From assembly GCA_012744295.1 (NCBI GenBank), contig JAAYIB010000126.1:1-7550 (forward strand): a stretch of 7,550 nucleotides of DNA. Direction: 5' to 3'. A program made the position numbers and the translations under genes. This document shows positions 6,373-7,550 of this stretch, one piece after another; within the stretch, counting starts at the first letter, position 1; each line of letters begins with the position of its first letter. The DNA comes from Acholeplasmataceae bacterium. Its GTDB lineage: Bacteria; Bacillota; Negativicutes; Acidaminococcales; Acidaminococcaceae. The notes beneath the pieces were generated by a model that was not told the origin of the DNA, did no database searches, and saw only the letters and a program-made list of their open reading frames with translations.

Positions 6373-7149
6373 TTACTGTTTTTTGTAAATAACGCCTCCT
6401 GTAGCCTGATTTGTTGGTGTTACGGTAACCTCGCAGATCTGGACATGTGCCGGTGCGGATGTGACATAGGTCACGATATCGGCTATGTCGGACGCCGTCA
6501 GCGGCGTGATGCCGCTATAAACAGCGGCCGCCCTTTGCTCGTCTCCGTGAAACCTGACCTTGCTGAAATTTGTTTCCGTCATGCCCGGCTGAATGTTCGT
6601 GACTCGAATCGGCTTGTCAACAAGATCCATGCGCAAGCCGTCACTAAGACAACGTACGGCGGCTTTGGTAGCACAATAGACGGCCCCGTTGGGATAAGCG
6701 GCGATGCCGGCTATCGAACCGATATTGACCACGTGCCCTTTCAAACCTTGCTTGAGCATCATGGGTACGATCAAACGTGTAAGATAGAGCAGGCCCTTGA
6801 TATTGGTGTCTATCATCGCATCCCAGTCTGATGGGTCACCTTCGTGCAGCTTTTCTAATCCGAGCGCACCGCCGGCATTGTTTACAAGAATGTCAATTTT
6901 CGTCCATTCATCAGGCAGGGAGTTGATTGCCGCTTCCACTTCCGTGCGGTTTCTGACATCGACTTGCAAAACCTTGCTTTCCGTGCCAAATTCATCTTTT
7001 AGTTTTTCTGCGATTTCCTGCATTTTCTCCAGACTGCGGGCACACAGAATCAGTTTTGCTCCCTGTGCCGCGAAGTTCTTGACACATGCTTTACCGATGC
7101 CGCTGCTGGCACCGCTGACAAGTATTGTTTTCCCGGTGAAGTTTCCCAT
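6373..7149 (-). CDS. YdfG-like SDR-family NAD(P)-dependent oxidoreductase
   Basis: This is a classical short-chain dehydrogenase of 258 residues, starting at the ATG at 7149. GGGAGG lies 11 nt upstream, slightly far. The Rossmann cofactor motif GASSGIG is at 13-19, with Arg38 after the second strand suggesting NADP(H). The adenine-site D64-V65 and NNAG (90-93) follow. The catalytic tetrad is complete: Asn116, Ser145, Tyr158 and Lys162 in YCATK. Several stretches recall E. coli YdfG (3-hydroxy acid/serine dehydrogenase, malonic semialdehyde reductase): DVRNR, SLPDEW.KIDILVNNAG, MIDTNIKGL and FSKVRFHGDE. Probable activity is therefore reduction or oxidation of a small 3-hydroxy acid in the cytosol, but the substrate is inferred. 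The gene forms its own unit, with an extended -10 promoter near 7375 and a terminator after the stop. An in-frame upstream extension to about 7269 adds about 40 residues unlike any SDR and is not accepted. Confidence 0.9.
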   Translation of the reverse strand: MGNFTGKTILVSGASSGIGKACVKNFAAQGAKLILCARSLEKMQEIAEKLKDEFGTESKVLQVDVRNRTEVEAAINSLPDEWTKIDILVNNAGGALGLEKLHEGDPSDWDAMIDTNIKGLLYLTRLIVPMMLKQGLKGHVVNIGSIAGIAAYPNGAVYCATKAAVRCLSDGLRMDLVDKPIRVTNIQPGMTETNFSKVRFHGDEQRAAAVYSGITPLTASDIADIVTYVTSAPAHVQICEVTVTPTNQATGGVIYKKQ

Positions 7150-7365
7150 TTGCGTAACCGCCTCCCTCAATCTCAATATAAATTTGAATAAACAAAAGCT
7201 TGTCTTGAATCCTTTTTGCCGGTTAACCGGCAGTGCTGCTGCCGATGTTAATTTCAGTATAAGCACCACTGCATAAGCACCGCTGCTTCATCCGGCAAGA
7301 CCGTGTTCGCATCCTTGGTGAGATCGTCGCCGGCTGACAGGCTATGCTTTTACGGATTATGTGTT
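7150..7365 (-). other. Long structured leader of the dehydrogenase gene, nature unknown
   Basis: If transcription starts from the extended -10 near 7375, about 215 nt precede the start codon. The leader holds a two-copy tandem repeat (7259-7286) and a 16-bp perfect palindrome, TGCCGGTTAACCGGCA (7217-7232). A 6-bp hairpin CGGCAG/CTGCCG (7228-7244) overlaps the palindrome, so the two structures exclude each other. Two more CCGG-containing segments lie upstream (7292-7297 and 7329-7334), giving further alternative pairings. I could not match it to a riboswitch class that I know by sequence. It may be a regulatory leader or simply an untranslated region. Confidence 0.4.
7259..7286. repeat. Two tandem 14-bp direct repeats
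   Basis: ATAAGCACCACTGC (7259-7272) is followed directly by ATAAGCACCGCTGC (7273-7286), 13 of 14 positions identical. The repeat sits in the leader of the dehydrogenase gene. It could be a small duplication or a paired binding site; nothing in the sequence decides between these. Confidence 0.8.
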
Positions 7366-7371
7366 TTATTT

Positions 7372-7402
7372 ATTGTAGCACATGCTGATCCTTCTTTCAC
7401 AA
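7372..7402 (-). promoter_or_regulatory. Probable extended -10 promoter of the dehydrogenase gene
   Basis: The minus strand shows TGCTACAAT (7372-7380), an extended -10 element with the TGn preceding TACAAT. A -35-like TTGTGA (7397-7402) is 19 nt away, a little far, which is tolerable for extended -10 promoters. It lies just downstream of the RNA-gene terminator, where a new promoter is expected. Confidence 0.5.
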
Positions 7403-7423
7403 AAATCAGACACTGCGGTTCTT

Positions 7424-7479
7424 AAAACAAAAGGAAGCGATGCCTCCTGCCGGAAAACTCCGACAGAAGCACCGCTTCC
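7424..7479 (-). terminator. Strong intrinsic terminator after the tmRNA-like gene
   Basis: On the minus strand a 21-bp stem (7459-7479 with 7433-7454, one bulged A and a few G-U pairs) has a GTTT tetraloop. It is followed by TTTTGTTTT (7424-7432). This is the longest hairpin in the window and lies about 45 nt past the CCA end of the RNA gene, as expected for its terminator. Confidence 0.92.
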
Positions 7480-7525
7480 CAATATCCCTTAAACAGTCTT
7501 ATCGCCACCAACTGTTTGTTTATGC

Positions 7526-7550
7526 TGGTGGAGATGAGGGGAGTCGAACC
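7526..7550 (-). ncRNA. ssrA: 3' end of an RNA gene with a tRNA-like end, probably tmRNA, cut by the window edge
   Basis: The minus strand reads GG, T-loop TTCGACT (7542-7548), T-stem CCCCT (7537-7541), acceptor strand CATCTCC (7530-7536), discriminator A (7529) and encoded CCA (7526-7528). The U at acceptor position 70 with discriminator A is the alanyl-tRNA synthetase identity pattern, shared by tmRNA and tRNA-Ala. The loop TTCGACT and the ending CATCTCCACCA are typical of Firmicute tmRNA ends; tRNA-Ala more often has TTCGATC. tmRNA rescues stalled ribosomes. Only 25 nt are visible, so tRNA-Ala or an unusual tRNA-Ser remains possible (bacterial tRNA-Ser normally has discriminator G). Confidence 0.72.

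Noticed and set aside
6367..6831. 154-codon plus-strand frame opposite the dehydrogenase
   Set aside because: It is antisense to a gene with a complete catalytic tetrad and family motifs; composition follows the opposite strand's codons and no ribosome binding site is present.
7223..7312. Possible 29-codon leader peptide in the dehydrogenase leader (minus strand)
   Set aside because: Its AAGG directly abuts the ATG with no usable spacing, and no run of regulatory codons is seen; its stop falling in the palindrome is probably chance.
1..7550. Novel defence system, mobile element or CRISPR array
   Set aside because: No transposase, integrase, nuclease cassette or spaced repeat series is seen; all but one of the genes belong to recognised families and the regulatory elements match known classes except the dehydrogenase leader.

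Overview
The window looks like chromosome from a diderm (outer-membrane-bearing) Firmicute, most likely a Negativicute of the Sporomusaceae type. The outer membrane is implied by a full TonB-dependent receptor with a signal peptide and a C-terminal phenylalanine. The Firmicute side is implied by strong Shine-Dalgarno sequences, near-consensus TTGACA/TATAAT promoters, and riboswitches that act through intrinsic terminators. The lineage is an inference; no taxonomic marker was compared. Nearly everything is read from the minus strand; the only clear plus-strand gene starts at 560.

Layout. (a) 1-394: the 5' part of a GDT1/UPF0016-family cation transporter gene (minus), with its own promoter and a manganese (yybP-ykoY) riboswitch carrying a terminator switch. 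(b) 465-1366: a divergent plus-strand gene for a 268-residue soluble protein I do not recognise, with a near-perfect promoter. (c) 1386-1417: a bidirectional terminator shared with the convergent operon. (d) 1422-4795: a B12-acquisition operon (minus): promoter, cobalamin riboswitch, btuB-like TonB-dependent receptor, btuF-like lipoprotein. (e) 4824-6185: rmuC (minus). (f) 6322-7149: a YdfG-like short-chain dehydrogenase (minus) with terminator, preceded by a structured leader of about 215 nt of unknown nature. (g) 7424-7550: a strong terminator and the 3' end of an RNA gene that I read as tmRNA (ssrA), cut by the window edge.

How the parts work together. Two metal/cofactor homeostasis units show complete cis-regulatory circuits. 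The manganese aptamer's P1 helix and the terminator compete for one strand, giving an ON switch for an exporter. In the cobalamin unit, a kissing loop (L5 CUCG with L13 CGAG) should stabilise a hairpin that blocks the antiterminator. That frees a downstream terminator, giving an OFF switch for B12 uptake. The btuB-btuF unit lacks the BtuCD permease/ATPase, so the inner-membrane part must be encoded elsewhere. rmuC, the dehydrogenase and ssrA look like ordinary housekeeping genes.

I see no insertion sequence, CRISPR array, prophage or defence system. The most informative content is the detail of the two riboswitch circuits, the unrecognised gene at 560 and the dehydrogenase leader.
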